From positions 47,729,809 through 47,793,808 of the forward strand of contig NC_135212.1 in the NCBI RefSeq assembly GCF_052324685.1: a stretch of 64,000 nucleotides of DNA, in the 5' to 3' direction. The DNA is from Brachyhypopomus gauderio (Eukaryota > Chordata > Actinopteri > Gymnotiformes > Hypopomidae). Below, in pieces: positions 12,633 to 31,812 of the stretch. Made by a program: the position numbers and the translations under genes. Below the pieces are notes generated by a model. The model had not been told where the DNA came from. It did no database searches and worked only from the letters and a program-made list of their open reading frames with translations. Position 1 is the stretch's first letter. Each line of letters opens with the position of its first letter.

Positions 12633-13764
12633 TCAGTGGATGATGTGCTCCAGGTATTGAGGGTGTGGATTTTCTTTGACATACTTTTGAATGTACCAAC
12701 AAGTCAGGTGAGCCTTCAGGTCTTCTTCAACCACGAAATCCATCGCAGCCTACGAGAGATACAATGCATTAACTTCAGATTACACACCGTCGTCTGAAAA
12801 CTAATACACAGAAAACGAATTTTCTCAAACAACCACTGAGTTACAACTTGAGTAACAAGAAGATAAAAAAAGCAGATAAAAAATATTTTGACCTGTGCAA
12901 TCAATAAGTATGTAATGCAATCATAGGGTCCTTACCTACCCCAAGGTTCACAACTAGCTGTTGCTTAACTATAATACTCAACCTTAGCCAGGTGCTTTGC
13001 AATGCCGCGTCCTCTGTACGCATCTGGAACCTCAGTGTGTTGCAAGTCCACCGTCTTCTTCCCCACATATTCATACAGCAGTACAGCCTTATCATATGAA
13101 CCTATCATGCAAAAAAAAAAAAAACCCATGAGAACTGTAATGGTTTTCACAAACACGGATTCAAAGCATTTGCAGACGCGCTGTAAGAAGAGTCACTGTA
13201 GGTCATTCATATTTGGGGTCTGGACAGGACTCTGAAAGTTCTTTTGGGATTATTAAATTGGTCTTAAATTTATATGGGCTTGAGAAGTCCATTTAATTTA
13301 GGTACATGTTTGTACAGATAAAAAATCTATTTCTGATCTAGCCAGTTAACAGGAAGTCAAACGAGTTCTGGCTACAGCTGAAAACAGTAAATCAATGTGT
13401 TGTTTAACAGTGACGTCAAACAAACCAAGAACACAATAAACACACTTAATGACGACATACTGACTAGCAGCTTTAGCAAACGAGGCCAAGCTAGGCTGGT
13501 TAGCTAGATAACACGTTTAGTTAGCCAACTAACCAAGTAGTAATTCTTTATTACGACTTAACTGAGTCTCTCGGTAAGTTTAAACACAAACAGTGAAATA
13601 TGTGGCCGAGTAAACATCCCTGCTAGCCCGTTAGCACCTCTAGCTCGGCTAAGCTAGCACACTTTACCGTTGAGTCGGATGCTGAATTGTCGTCGTTTCT
13701 TGTCGTGTTCAACGCGAATCGGACTGTTGATTTCAATGACATTCATCTGAGCGGCCTGGGCCAT
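12633..13764 (-). CDS. natd1: N-acetyltransferase domain-containing protein 1 (GNAT-like)
   Basis: Three minus-strand exons: 13668-13764, 12983-13101 and 12633-12749. They join in phase to 110 residues (human NATD1 is 113). Exon 1 starts [12 protein letters not shown] and ends in FSIRLNG. Exon 2 carries [35 protein letters not shown], including the GNAT acetyl-CoA signature R-G-x-G-I-A. Exon 3 ends in QYLEHIIH and holds [13 protein letters not shown]. The small single-domain family resembles yeast/bacterial Gcn5-related N-acetyltransferases; its substrate is not established. The start follows a CpG-rich promoter. An AATAAA on the minus strand (11532-11537) suggests a 3' UTR of about 1.1 kb, which is inferred only. 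Confidence 0.93.
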
Positions 13765-13894
13765 AATGTCTCGGGGAGCGGTGCGGTGTCACTGGGCCAC
13801 GACTGGTTCGAGTTGGCCGATGAAGAGCGTTCATACCCGGACTGGCCAGGCAGCGAGTGGAGCACAACACTCCGTCCGAGGAAATCAGCTGTGA

Positions 13895-13917
13895 GGTCAC
13901 GTGACCCCGTCGACCAA
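13895..13917 (-). promoter_or_regulatory. natd1: natd1 promoter: 12-bp E-box palindrome plus CCAAT
   Basis: GGTCACGTGACC (13895-13906) is a perfect 12-bp palindrome around the CACGTG core. It matches the GTCACGTGAC site of MiT/TFE (CLEAR) or USF factors and lies about 130 bp upstream of the natd1 start. A CCAAT box follows at 13912-13916. Confidence 0.45.
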
Positions 13918-13964
13918 TGAGAACCTCCCCCCGATGTTTTGTTCCTGCGGGCCCATGGTGTACT

Positions 13965-15150
13965 TATCGCACTCGGCCGCTAGATGGAGACATTTTTACT
14001 AGGAAAACGAATGTGCGAAGGAGAAGGTAAACTGTACATTTTCCAACTTGATACAGGTTTACTTTATTAACATTACACGAAAGCCTACAAAACAGACGCT
14101 GCTGTCTGATGGCCCCATTTATTTTAAAAGTAACTACCACCCTTAAAAACAAGATCATATAAAGCAGTGGCACTTTTAAAAATGTTTCTTTATAACTTTG
14201 TCTTTTACTCTAGGATCAACATAAATTCAGATAGCAGTCACTAAATATAATGTGATTCGAGGACTTTAGCTTGTATTATAATGTAGCAAAACCTGATCTG
14301 ACAAACCCCCCCCCCCCCCTCCTTTTTTTCTGCTATGGCCACTGCATACCATCTGACTGCCGGTTTGCCACTGAGCTCAGGTGCCAAGGACCACAGCGCT
14401 AGAGTGTAAACCAACTTCCACAGAACTGCTTGTGTGAGCCCTGCTGGAGTGGATGTAAATGAATGAGAAGGTGGTTGAGTAGTTTGAGAATATAATTTAG
14501 TGTAAGGGACTTTGAGCCCCACTGGAAGGAGTTTGAGTATTCCTCTGGTTTGTTGATTGTTACATGAATTCTGTAAAGGCATATAAAAATATATGACAGT
14601 TCAGATTATAGTTTTGGAAAAATAGTAATATTAATGTTAACACTGCTAGTCTTTTGCTAGCAGAAAGTGGAGGGTGTTGTGCACACCAAATACCCAGAGG
14701 CCACGTTTCATTACATGCAAATACTTCCTGTGGACAGTAGAGAAGCTGATGAAGGCAGGTGAAGAGACTTGGAGACATAGAGAGTTCAAAAACGGATTTA
14801 TATCCCTACCATTGCCACAGAAGTATGCTTACAGACTTACAGACAAAAAAGGGACACAACCTTGGACCCGAAAATATGCAGACAAGAAACACACACATGC
14901 TGACGAACAATTCAGACCTACACTCAAACAGAAAATATAAAAAATCCTAAACTATTACTTCGGTACTAATGAGCGGAAACAGGAAACAACGAATAACAGT
15001 ATTGTCCTTATTACAGAATTCATATTTCCTGTTACTTATTATCGTTAGTTTTTACTTTTTAGCTTCAGTCTTGGCCACATATAAATACTTCTAGAATGTA
15101 GAAGAACAAATGCCGAGCGTATTACGCCACACCGGCTGCGCGTTCTGAGA
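13965..15150. other. Intergenic between natd1 and phospho1
   Basis: Only about 1.2 kb separates the natd1 promoter from the phospho1 3' end. It contains a C-run followed by a T-run near 14306-14328 and AT-rich DNA, with no supported gene. A minus-strand AATAAA near 15157-15163 is the likely phospho1 polyadenylation signal, about 75 bp past the stop. Confidence 0.45.
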
Positions 15151-15236
15151 CCACTCTTTTATTCGAACATCGTCAGCATCATATCAGCCACTGGCTTATT
15201 TATACATGTGTGGTTGGGATCTAAACATGTGCTCTT

Positions 15237-16088
15237 CTATGGCTTCTCTTCCATGATCTTCCTAAGCCTTCTTATTATATCCTCTCCACTGGTCCACGGC
15301 ACCACGTTGGCCTTGAACTCTCCGGGTTTGGCTTCCTCCATCTCCTGGATCAGCCTGTGCATGGGGAAGTCACGGCGAGGAAACGCCGTATCCCCTGGCG
15401 ACAGTGTCAGCGACGGGCAGAAGTCATTGGCACCATCGCCCACATACAGGACCTTCTGGTACCGCCTGCCGCCTCTCTCGTATACCCGCCGGGCCGTGTA
15501 CTGCTGGACCAACTCTGCCTTGCACATGTTAACTGGGCACCGCAGGCAGTTGTGGGTGTGGAAGGGGCGGAGCTGAAGCCGCCCACTGTCATCAAAGTGG
15601 GCGGGGTTGGTGAAGACGCGCAGGAAGAGAGGCCGGAAGCCCAGACTCTGCAGCCAGGTCTCGATGAAGACCGTGTTGGCATCAGACACGCACACGACCT
15701 CGAAGTCCCGTGGCGGGCAGGACGTGAGGAAGCGCAGGAGGGCCGGGATGCCCGGGCAAGGCGGGAGACCTTCTATGGTGTTGCGGATGGCTGACGGCGT
15801 AACACCCTGCTCGGCAAGGTAGGCCAGCACCCGCTGCATGTACTCATTATACCTGCCGGGTCGGTACGTGTCTTTAAGCCAGCCAGGGAGAGAGCCGCCC
15901 GGAGCCACGCTGACCATCGCGTCATCGCTGCACTCGTCCACTAGCGTCTCGTCAAAATCAAAGAAGATTAAGAAGCGCCTGTCGTTAGGAGGAGGGGCCT
16001 GCGTGCCATCGTCATGCCAGTGGGGCTCCGCCTGTCCAGCCGGCGGATGGGGCGGGGCAAAGCAGCAGTTGAAGACGGAGTCCCGCAT
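15237..16088 (-). CDS. phospho1: Phosphoethanolamine/phosphocholine phosphatase 1
   Basis: A single long exon encodes 283 residues (human PHOSPHO1 is 267). HAD-superfamily motif I is DFDETLVDE (nucleophile Asp44, general acid Asp46), motif II is SDAN (135-138), and motif IV is VGDGANDFCP (216-225). PHOSPHO-specific blocks RPFHTHNC, CPVNMCK, AFPRRDFPMHRLIQE and VVPW are present. The enzyme releases inorganic phosphate from phosphoethanolamine and phosphocholine, notably inside matrix vesicles of mineralising cartilage and bone. The first 37 residues are variable and proline-rich. The chosen Met gives the longest frame, and a 5' non-coding exon is likely but was not placed. On the opposite strand two frames of about 120-145 codons stay open because of high GC. 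They are shadows. Confidence 0.93.
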   Translation of the reverse strand: MRDSVFNCCFAPPHPPAGQAEPHWHDDGTQAPPPNDRRFLIFFDFDETLVDECSDDAMVSVAPGGSLPGWLKDTYRPGRYNEYMQRVLAYLAEQGVTPSAIRNTIEGLPPCPGIPALLRFLTSCPPRDFEVVCVSDANTVFIETWLQSLGFRPLFLRVFTNPAHFDDSGRLQLRPFHTHNCLRCPVNMCKAELVQQYTARRVYERGGRRYQKVLYVGDGANDFCPSLTLSPGDTAFPRRDFPMHRLIQEMEEAKPGEFKANVVPWTSGEDIIRRLRKIMEEKP

Positions 16089-16169
16089 CGTAGACAGTGA
16101 GAGAAACGTTGGGAGCTGTTTGTGTTTTTCGTGTTTTCTTTCTTAACACCCCTGTTGAAACACACGAAG

Positions 16170-17278
16170 GTGAAACTTGAATGTGAAAATGAAACTTACA
16201 AGAACATAAAGAGTAAAATAAAAAAAGAATGATAGAAAAAAACTCACAGTAATAATAATTACTAAACTAATTATTACTGAACTAATAATTACTAAATTAA
16301 CTATTAAGATTACCTTAACACTAATGGTTCCTCTGGGAAATTTGGATACAGTTAAAATGTACATACTCTGCACATGTATATGTGGTAAGACATTTTTAAC
16401 CTTTCAATGTAAAAATGTATTATGTAGATGCAACCCACTATATTGTCAGATTATTTTATTATACTTTAAACCAGTGCATGGGAATACACTGCTCAGGTAA
16501 TCATTCACTAAAGTAAAGTTGGAGTCGCTTTGCGTCATTCTATAGCGATTGTCCAACGACCCTATTTTGGTGTTTTGACAGTATGCATTACAATTTCTCC
16601 TGGATATTTAAGATGACAGCGTGTTCTACAATATCAATCGACAAAAACATTTCAATTATAGCGCACGAATGCCCGATTGCCACAACTTTCACTGCGGACA
16701 CGTTTTCTGAAAATCAGCCGGGACACAGGTCTATTCACCCGGTTAACATCCACTCCGAAACTCCCACAGCCCTGACGGTACCGACGTACCCTTGCGGACC
16801 ACTGATGCTTGGTAGTCACGGGTGAAAAACTCGGTATTACCACGTGTTCTAATATTAGCTAACCCTTCTGTATTACCACTGTCACCGATTTTATTTACTT
16901 TCGTAGGCTAAGACAGCAAACCCCGAAACACAAACTCACCCTGCTCACAATTGTGCAGTTATGTTACAGTGTAATTAACCAGTGACACAGAACCAGACAC
17001 ACACACAGACACACACATTAACCAGTGACACAGAACCTGATGTACACTACACTCAACAAGACACCAGTGACATGTTACCTTCAGTTTTCTGTCAGGAGAA
17101 ACCGTATCGATGCCGCTGTTTTTAAAAATCCTAGTTGGGTTTGCTGAACGCGTGATTTATAGTTGCATCCTCACCCAGCTGGCTGGACTTTACAGCCGCA
17201 CACAGAAGTGGGAGGCGCCAGAGCAACTATGCCCCGCCTTCCGCGAGGGGGCGGGGGACCTGAAGGGCTCAAGGGATG
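16170..17278. other. Upstream of phospho1, no gene seen
   Basis: AT-rich DNA with two AATTACTAAAC-like imperfect repeats near 16255-16300 and a duplicated phrase around ACCAGTGACACAGAACC (near 16979 and 17019). No exon was recognised. The phospho1 promoter is presumably here. Confidence 0.35.
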
Positions 17279-17286
17279 CTCTAAAT

Positions 17287-17630
17287 CAGGGGTAATCAAT
17301 TAAATCTTTCCGCGGTCCATTTTTGGCAGATAGCTCAGACCTTAGGTCCGGGTCCGCGGTGGCGAACAAAAGTTGTTGAGCGGGGGGAGGGGGGGGGGTG
17401 GAGAACGAAAGTTGTTGAGCGGGGGGGGGGGGGGGGGCAACGTAACACTCAAATGGGTGGTGAACGTAACACTCGTTTGGAAATAAATTCTCCGGTTTAA
17501 AATATAGTCTCCCGTTAAAATTAATTTGGCATTTGGGTCCGTATCCAGTTAATCAGGAATGTGATTGGGTCCGGACAGGACGGCGTTCGGGTCCGGATCC
17601 GGACCGCGGTCCGCCATTTGGTGATACCTG
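17287..17630. mobile_element. Non-autonomous hAT-type MITE, 344 bp
   Basis: The element starts CAGGGGTAATCAATT and ends GGTGATACCTG. It is bounded by a perfect 8-bp target duplication CTCTAAAT (17279-17286 and 17631-17638), the hAT hallmark. Inside are two copies of the GTTGTTGAGCGGGG module with G-runs (17373-17441), then a GGTCCGGATCCGGACCGCGG palindromic block near the right end. It has no coding capacity. The element at 56685-56985 is the same family (same first 12 bases, same GGTCCGGATCCGGACC block). Confidence 0.85.
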
Positions 17631-17779
17631 CTCTAAATGTTCATATAATTCTAGTGTTTTATTAAATCTGCCGATTTCCTACTTTAGAGGAATCATATGA
17701 CAATTTTGATGATTTATTTAAAGTTTAATGAGAAATTGTTTTCCAAACGCTTGAAATACTGAATGAAACAAAATCTAAA

Positions 17780-18500
17780 AATACATTTGCTATCAGATTT
17801 AGTTTATTTAGATCTACAATGCATAAATTGCTAGTGAATAGTCTTTTTATAGGTTTTATATTTAAACTATATTTTGAGCATTTTGAACTTCTACTTCAGA
17901 CTTCCCCAGATGATGGACATGTTTCAGACACGTTTCTCTATTTGCTACACATTTCCACAACCATGCTTTACTGTTGGGGGGAGGTTGTTCTCCTTACGTG
18001 CAGTGTTGACTTTTCTCCAAATATGGCACCTATAATTGTGCCAAAATAATTACATTTTGGACTCAATCCGTCAAGAGAATGGACTTCCAGAAAGCCTCTG
18101 GTTTGTCCAAGTTCTCTCTGGCAAAGTTGAAAGGGGCAACTTTGTTCTTTCTTCAGAGCAGATGCTTCTTTCTAGCAACACACGTTATCCCAGATGCTGT
18201 CAGAGAGGTCTGTATCTCTCTGGAGTTGATGTGTGGGTTTGGCCTTTACCTGAATATTTTTTTTCCTGGTGCTTCTTGGGTGTACGTTTCGATGGCCGTC
18301 CACGTCTGGGCAGTTGCGGTGTGCCCTCCATTTGTAAATCTTACAGTGCAGCTGGGATCTTTTGGTCTTGTATCTTTCCCCAGACTGATGAGCTGGCACC
18401 ATCTTCTTCCCGAAGACCTCTGGTGTCTCCTTTCATACGTGTGCATCATCTTGACCTGTGTGCTTTACACCTTGGCACGGCGGTAACGGCAATGGGTTGG
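17780..18500 (-). pseudogene. Degraded Tc1/mariner transposase relic
   Basis: Read on the minus strand, broken frames preserve Tc1-type transposase phrases in order: AHQSGERYKT and a following KWRAHR segment (paired/HTH region), then ARENLDKPEAFWKS and a disrupted LTD*VQN stretch at the place of the catalytic WTDESK motif, then NSKAWLWKC. Stops and shifts interrupt it throughout. Terminal inverted repeats were not located. The open frames on the opposite strand (to about 160 codons) are artefacts. Confidence 0.7.
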
Positions 18501-18851
18501 TTGGTTCCCTCTCCCTTTTAATCTTGGGAACTCGTGTGTTTCACTCGAGTCTTTTATGTAATCAACTTTACCAATGCAGCTGTGGTTAATTTACTTTTGC
18601 ACAAGCCCCGATTCCATGTTTCATGCAGTCTGATGGCAACTTACACATTTCCCTCAAAAGAAGTAAATGGAATTAATAAACCGACATTTCATATATAATA
18701 GCTGGTGATGACAAAATAAGAGAATCATGGTAAAACAGAAAAATCTTTAAAGCAGCACTTTAAAGTATATAAATATATATATGACACATCTGCATTTTAA
18801 ATGGTCCCATTTCTCCAAGATTTTGTAACCACAGCTTTGCGTCTTTGATCT

Positions 18852-19118
18852 TTATGCCCGCTGCGCTCTCCTCCCATACTGGTGGGCTGGTCTAGGCACT
18901 GGCTCGGAGGCTATTTTCAGCACTGGTGTAGGGAAGGCGTTGGTGTGCATGTAAGTGTGGGCTTCAGCTAGTGTGCCGGTAAGCACAGGTCCAGTCAGAG
19001 CTGGCAGGGCCGTACTCTGATCCACGCTGAAGGCCTTGTACACGCGCAGAACTGAACAGAATGGCAAATGTGCACCAAAGGTCAATGCTCTCATCTGTTT
19101 GTCCATGCGTCTGTAAGC
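18852..19118 (-). CDS. Probable terminal coding exon of an unidentified gene
   Basis: After a good acceptor (TTTCCTTTAG) the minus strand is open for 88 codons to TAA at 18852-18854. It starts AYRRMDKQMRALTFG, contains FSVDQSTALPALTGPVLTGTL and ends RRAQRA. The composition looks coding and a Met lies 13 bases into the exon. I do not recognise the protein, and no upstream exon was found with confidence before znf652. It could be the last exon of a small gene between phospho1 and znf652, or a decayed remnant. Confidence 0.4.
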   Translation of the reverse strand, partial: AYRRMDKQMRALTFGAHLPFCSVLRVYKAFSVDQSTALPALTGPVLTGTLAEAHTYMHTNAFPTPVLKIASEPVPRPAHQYGRRAQRA

Positions 19119-19129
19119 CTAAAGGAAAA

Positions 19130-20400
19130 CAAGCTAAGCATTTTCTCAGTATCACATCCCTTTCTAATCTCCACACAGATAGGCCAAACACAGAACACCA
19201 AGCTGACACATGATGCATGTCCTCTGACCTACTTTATCCCGTCAGGGTTTTGCTAGTTTAAGATACATGCTTGGTTTTACTGCAAATGTTCATTTCTGCA
19301 TCGAGAGAGAGACGGAGAGAGAGGACATCATATTTGCTGAATGATCAGTATACACCCCGTCTTCCTTTCTGGTTGCAACAACTCTTTAAAAGAACCCAAT
19401 GTGGGTGTAAGACACAGGCTACCATGACCCGATGAGCCTAGTGGCAATGCAACACTACTTTTCTTTTTTGCTGCATGGTGTTTTGAGTCAAGATTGATTC
19501 ACCTTTCAGAGGGATCATTCCAATACCATCTACAGTGTTTGAACGTCTGTGGGAAGGTGGTGCACAGTGCACGATGCTTAAACCTCATCAGCAGTCACTG
19601 ATAATGTGAATGAGTGAATCAGAGCCCATGTTGTACTGTCTGTCACGGTTGGCCTTTGCTCATTAACAGGTAGGCCTGTATTTTGGTCATGTTTCTGAAA
19701 ACTACCTTTATATAATCACTGTTTAATCTCCTCCACAATCATGTCAGGCAGGCAGCTCTTTTCTGTTGACATAAAAGGGTCAAAGAGACAGGAAACGCTC
19801 TGTTCATTACTACAAATTCTGATTCAGGACACACCCCCAGTTACAAACACAAAGGCAACAAAGTTAGAAAGATGGCTACTTATTCTTTTACTTCCTAAAG
19901 TTAGCAGAAAGTATGTTAAATGAACTTTATAAAAAAAAGGCCCATCATTAATACATGTCTGTAATTTCTTACAATCAAAAGAAAACAAAAATCTAAATTA
20001 AACTTGAAGTTGGCAAACTGTGTGAGCAGCAGACACAGTGATGTAATCACAGAGGTCTACAGCCGAGTGGTGGAGTTGACGGGAAGCTGGTGTGGTTTAA
20101 ACACACGTCCCCCAGAGAGACCATCACCACGGGATGATACCACTCCCCCAATATATTCTAGCAGAGAGTGCACTCTATTAGAGAACAGGAGGAGAACCAG
20201 ACATCTGCAAAACAAAAAAGAAAAGAAAAAGAAAAGAAGGTAGAGTGGTTTAAAGAAGGGAACAGCCCGAGGCGACACCCATCTACACTCCAGGACGGGG
20301 GGAATGACAACAGGGGAAGAGAGGGACAATGTCAACGTGTCCAAACAATGACAAGGTCATCAATAAGACAGAAGAACCGTGTTTGCTGTCATTCTCCTCC
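19130..20400. other. Intergenic, no gene seen
   Basis: AT-rich DNA with a short GA-rich tract near 19305-19325. If the unidentified exon at 18852-19118 is real, its upstream exons should lie here or further right; none was recognised. Confidence 0.35.
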
Positions 20401-20415
20401 TTTTCTAAAAGACTC

Positions 20416-20418
<3 letters not shown>

Positions 20419-20480
<62 letters not shown>
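20419..20480. repeat. (TC)n(CA)n microsatellite
   Basis: Fourteen bases of TC followed by about 48 bp of CA. A shorter CA run lies at 20564-20584. Confidence 0.95.
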
Positions 20481-20482
<2 letters not shown>

Positions 20483-20723
20483 CGCTGGAAATGATCAAAA
20501 ATGTCAGTTACAGTTAAAAACCTGTAATGCAGCAGTAAAGTGCAGAGAACAAACGGCTTTTACACACACACACACACACACACGAGCCAAAAGAAAAGGT
20601 GAGTGAGCAAACCTTCTCTTCACTGAAACGCCCTCATACCCACATTATACGTCACCCTCATCCTTAGTCATGTAGAAGACACAGAACCCAACAAGCAGCT
20701 TTCCATGTCAGCACCACCAGAAT

Positions 20724-20850
<127 letters not shown>

Positions 20851-21098
20851 ATAAGCACAGTAACAAACTACAGTGCCCTTCTTGGACATTCTACAGATAA
20901 ACCTGTGATTATCTCATTCAGCTTAGGAAACACTCACACTTACAAGTTTACAAAACAGCAACAAAGTTCACAAATAAAAATAACGGGTAAGTGGGTTAGA
21001 TTATAGAGAACGTCATTAATTCATGATTCTTTTATGTTTCTTTCAGTCCTCCATAACACATCACAGCATTGGTCAATCTCAGAAGTCTTGTTCCTCCA

Positions 21099-21221
21099 AA
21101 TGAATCCTCCAAGATCTTCCAGCGTACCTTCTACTCCTCTTCTGGAAAACGTGCTAATTCATTGGTGAAAGCATTTTCAACGGAACACAGTCAATTTGAC
21201 ACCACACTCATGAAAAAATGT
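21099..21221. repeat. Source-like copy of a 123-bp direct repeat
   Basis: This 123-bp stretch, from AATGAATCCTCC to ATGAAAAAATGT, is repeated without any difference I can see at 23476-23598. It has no target duplication of its own, so it is the likely template for the other copy. It probably lies just beyond the znf652 3' end. Confidence 0.9.
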
Positions 21222-21455
21222 TACCTTATCTATTAAGTGCCCTATAGTGGGTATGTGTGGGTTTGAACACACACAAACAAGTGTTTATTCTATATATATA
21301 TATGACGAGTCTGTATTCCCTTGTACAGACGGAGAAACTGCATTTGGAACAACTGAAGTTAGAGCTTTTAGAAATAAAGGAGCTGAACCCATAGAACCTT
21401 GGCAGCAGCAGCTGGATAAGTTGTAGGAGACTGATTGGAAGAGACTGAGAATGCA

Positions 21456-21461
<6 letters not shown>

Positions 21462-21506
<45 letters not shown>

Positions 21507-22225
21507 GCTGAAACAGAGAAGAGAGACTGTCCCGAAACAGAATAGAGAGACTGTCCCGAAACAGAATAGAGAGACTGTCCCGAAACAGAATAGAGACTGT
21601 CCCGAAACAGAATAGAGACTGTTCCGAAACAGAGTAGAGACTGTTCCGAAACAGAGTAGAGAGACTGTCCCGAAACAGAATAGAGAGACTGTCCCGAAAC
21701 AGAATAGAGAGACTGTCCCGAAACAGAATAGAGAGACTGTCCCGAAACAGAATAGAGAGACTGTCCCGAAACAGAGTAGAGAGACTGTTCCGAAACAGAG
21801 TAGAGAGACTGTTCCGAAACAGAGTAGAGAGACTGTTCCGAAACAGAGTAGAGAGACTGTTCCGAAACAGAATAGAGACTGTCCCGAAACAGAGTAGAGA
21901 GACTGTTCCGAAACAGAATAGAGAGACTGTTCCGAAACAGAAGAGAGACTGTTCCGAAACAGAATAGAGAGACTGTCCCGAAACAGAGTAGAGAGACTGT
22001 TCCGAAACAGAATAGAGAGACTGTCCCGAAACAGAGTAGAGAGACTGTTCCGAAACAGAATAGAGAGACTGTTCCGAAACAGAGTAGAGAGACTGTTCAG
22101 AAACAGAATAGAGAGACTGTTCCGAAACAGAATAGAGAGACTGTTCAGAAACAAGAGTAGAGAGACTGTTCAGAAACAGAGTAGAGACAAGAGTAGAGAG
22201 ACTATTCAGAAACAGAGAAAAGAAA
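21462..22225. repeat. (GA)n tract plus 22/24-bp minisatellite downstream of znf652
   Basis: A pure GA run (21462-21502) leads into about 30 copies of a unit built on GAGACTGTCCCGAAACAG. Variants are CCC versus TTC before CGAAAC, and GAATA versus GAGTA at the unit end, in interspersed blocks. The right end decays (TTCAGAAACAG). Two minus-strand frames stay open across the array (289 and 334 codons) only because the unit is a multiple of three. It lies 300-1060 bp past the znf652 stop and would be inside its 3' UTR if the AATAAA at 21284-21289 (minus) is used. Confidence 0.93.
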
Positions 22226-22521
22226 GACACTGTGCCAAATTAAATACAGAGGCAGGTTTTCATCATTATGATGAAGGTGGAATCTTTCCGTAAGAGTATA
22301 TAAGGTGTAAAATAATGCTTTAGAAGGTTGTCTGCATGTGTGTTGTTTTTCAGAGAAGGTTCGCTGAAGTCACCAGTCCTTTGTGAGTACATGTAATAAG
22401 CTTGTGTCAAGGAAAGGTGGTCAGCGGCAGAGTACTCGAACACACGGATGTTCTGCTGAGGTTCACACAAACGACGACCACAGGGGCGCGAGCGTGGCCG
22501 GCCCGGCGGGTTCGTGCGGGT

Positions 22522-29320
<6,799 letters not shown>

Positions 29321-29639
29321 CTGTGTGTGTGTGTGTGTGTGTCTCTATACAGAGAGCTATGCGTCGTCTGCACTGTTCTCTTGATGCTTGACAGTGTAGG
29401 GAGCTAAAAACGGCCAGGATCCAACGCCCTGCTCCTCCCTGGAGGCGACAGGAGGAGAGAGAGACACCTCAGCCCAACCCAGCCTGAGCCTCCATACTCT
29501 CCACATCAGGAGGAGTGAGAGGGCCAGAGAGGAAGAGGTGGCGTCTCGGCTGCTTCCTCTCCACACAGCGATGGCATAAAGCCCGCGGAGGGCCCGGGCC
29601 AACTCGGGCCACTTCAAGACGCGACCACCGCCCCGCTCC

Positions 29640-31471
29640 TAGAGACAGCCACCTGTGTTAAGTCTTCTGAAGGTGCCTTTGTGAGAAGTCTAGCCTCTTG
29701 CAGTCAGAACAGCTGCCTGAGAGAAAGATATAACAAACACAGGAAAAGAAAAATCAATTTCAAGCCTTACTGCTAAAACACGAGTGAACTTAAAACACAA
29801 AAATTCTAGGGTTGTGTGAAATGGACAAAAAAAAAAAACCACAATACCTGCTTACAGTTCCATGATATGCTGGATATGCTACTATATTTAGTTTTTATGA
29901 GGTTTGCTTACAAGCTGGAACAAACATAATATACCCCCAACAAATGAGCACCAAAACAAAAACACTGTAATTTTATTCAATGAGTTTAAGAAGAAACTTA
30001 AACTAACATACATAAAAAGATGCAAATAATGGACTGATCGGTCCAATCGGCTAACTACGCAGTATTGTTTGACAGGACTTGCTGGTTACAGTCACTTTAT
30101 TACTGGTCTTTTTTAACAAATGTTCATGAAATATTCTCAGAAAGTGGAGATCACGACTACTTTGAGGTTACCTACAGCATCTTCTTCACACAGCAGAGTA
30201 TGAAAAGAGAATCATTATTTAAACAAGACACATTATTCACCAAAAGACAATAGTCGTACACTGGCATTGTACAAGAGGCAATATTACCTGATGGATTTCC
30301 ACAACCACTGACATTTTAAATGCAGAGATTTTCATCTTTTGAAGATCAAAAAATGATTTAATGTGACAAGGCAGCTTTCTGACATTCAGTACATTAGTGT
30401 ACGGGTGTGTTGAAGAGAGAAATGAAACTGCTGTCTGGTTAAGGTGCAGAGATCTAAAAATCTCACTACCACGCTTACAAATATAGGCGTACGCGCACAC
30501 ACACACTCACACTCACACACACACCTAACCACAACTGTTTCACTTCTGTGTGGGAGCATGTGTGAGCGACTTAAATTGCAACCACAAAGAAGCTGAGTAC
30601 AGAAAACTAACCCCCTTAAAAACACACACACACACAAACACCTGAATATTTAATACCTCAAATAAAGTCATAAAAGGCATGTGTTTCTTAAGCTGCAACT
30701 TGGCACAAAGCACATTTAAAAATCACAAATGGATAGAGCTGCATAATTGCATAAAACTACATAATTCTTTGCAAATCTAAAGTGAGCATTTTGTACCAAA
30801 TTGGAAGGAATTTTGGTGATTTTGTTTTTTTTTGTCCTGTTAATCACAGTGAACACCTTCACCTCAGACTTACACAGTCCAGACCAGTCGGCAGAAGCAT
30901 CAGAGAAGTCAAACTTCAGGGGACAAAGCCTTTTATTTTCTCCGAACTTTCTGCAATTTCTAACTGGCATCTTTAGAAAAGTGGAGGACCAAAAAATAAA
31001 TAAAACTAAATAAATAATGAAAACCATATTTTACAAAGACAGAATGAGACTCTCTTTTTTCTTCAGATTACCTCAGGATTAGAATGCATGGTGAAGATTC
31101 AGTCAACTGACAACATTGGCAGTTATGCCCTTCAAAGACATAACCACATTTTCAGTATGAGTAATATCTGTGGGACTCCGTTTGTGCTGTGTTTTTTAAG
31201 CGCATTTTCAAGGAATGTTTATAACAAGAAAACAAAAAGGATAGTAATTGTATCTTTCTGAAAAAAGCAGACTGGGGTGCACTTGCTCAGATGACCTCTA
31301 AGTGACCTTACTGACCCCTAGAGGTTAAGAATCAGGGCCGGTGTGTGGATCCTCAAAGATAAGCAAAACAAATTAACAAAACTTAAATTGAAAAGAAAAA
31401 TAACTCAGTTTAACCACACTACTCTTAACGGTCTCAGTCCTTACTTCCTGAGTCTCACGGCCTCGTCTTAG

Positions 31472-31504
<33 letters not shown>

Positions 31505-31779
31505 CATGTGCATACAGAATAGCTGCCAGTGTGTGAGCAGAGGGAGTGTGTAATAGCGCCCGTGTGTGTTTACATTACCCTTAAAGCATGCAAACAGACC
31601 AGACGACTCTACACCTCCCTCCATCAGGATGATCAATGCAGTATAAACCCACACAAACACACAGCCAGGTAGCATCTATATTCACCCACACCTATACACA
31701 CTTTTCTTCCTGTAGTCTGCAGCTTTCTGAGAATCGACACACGCGCCAAAGTGTGTGACCACACAGCATGTGCATGGTA

Positions 31780-31812
<33 letters not shown>

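Noticed and set aside
15357-15794. 145-codon plus-strand frame opposite phospho1
   Set aside because: It is a GC-rich shadow. The minus strand has all PHOSPHO1 motifs.
18036-18521. 161-codon plus-strand frame
   Set aside because: It is antisense to a Tc1 transposase relic and has no family features.
21226-22230. 334- and 289-codon minus-strand frames with SLYSVSEQ or CFGTVSL repeats
   Set aside because: Two frames are open at once across a minisatellite, which marks an unselected repeat.
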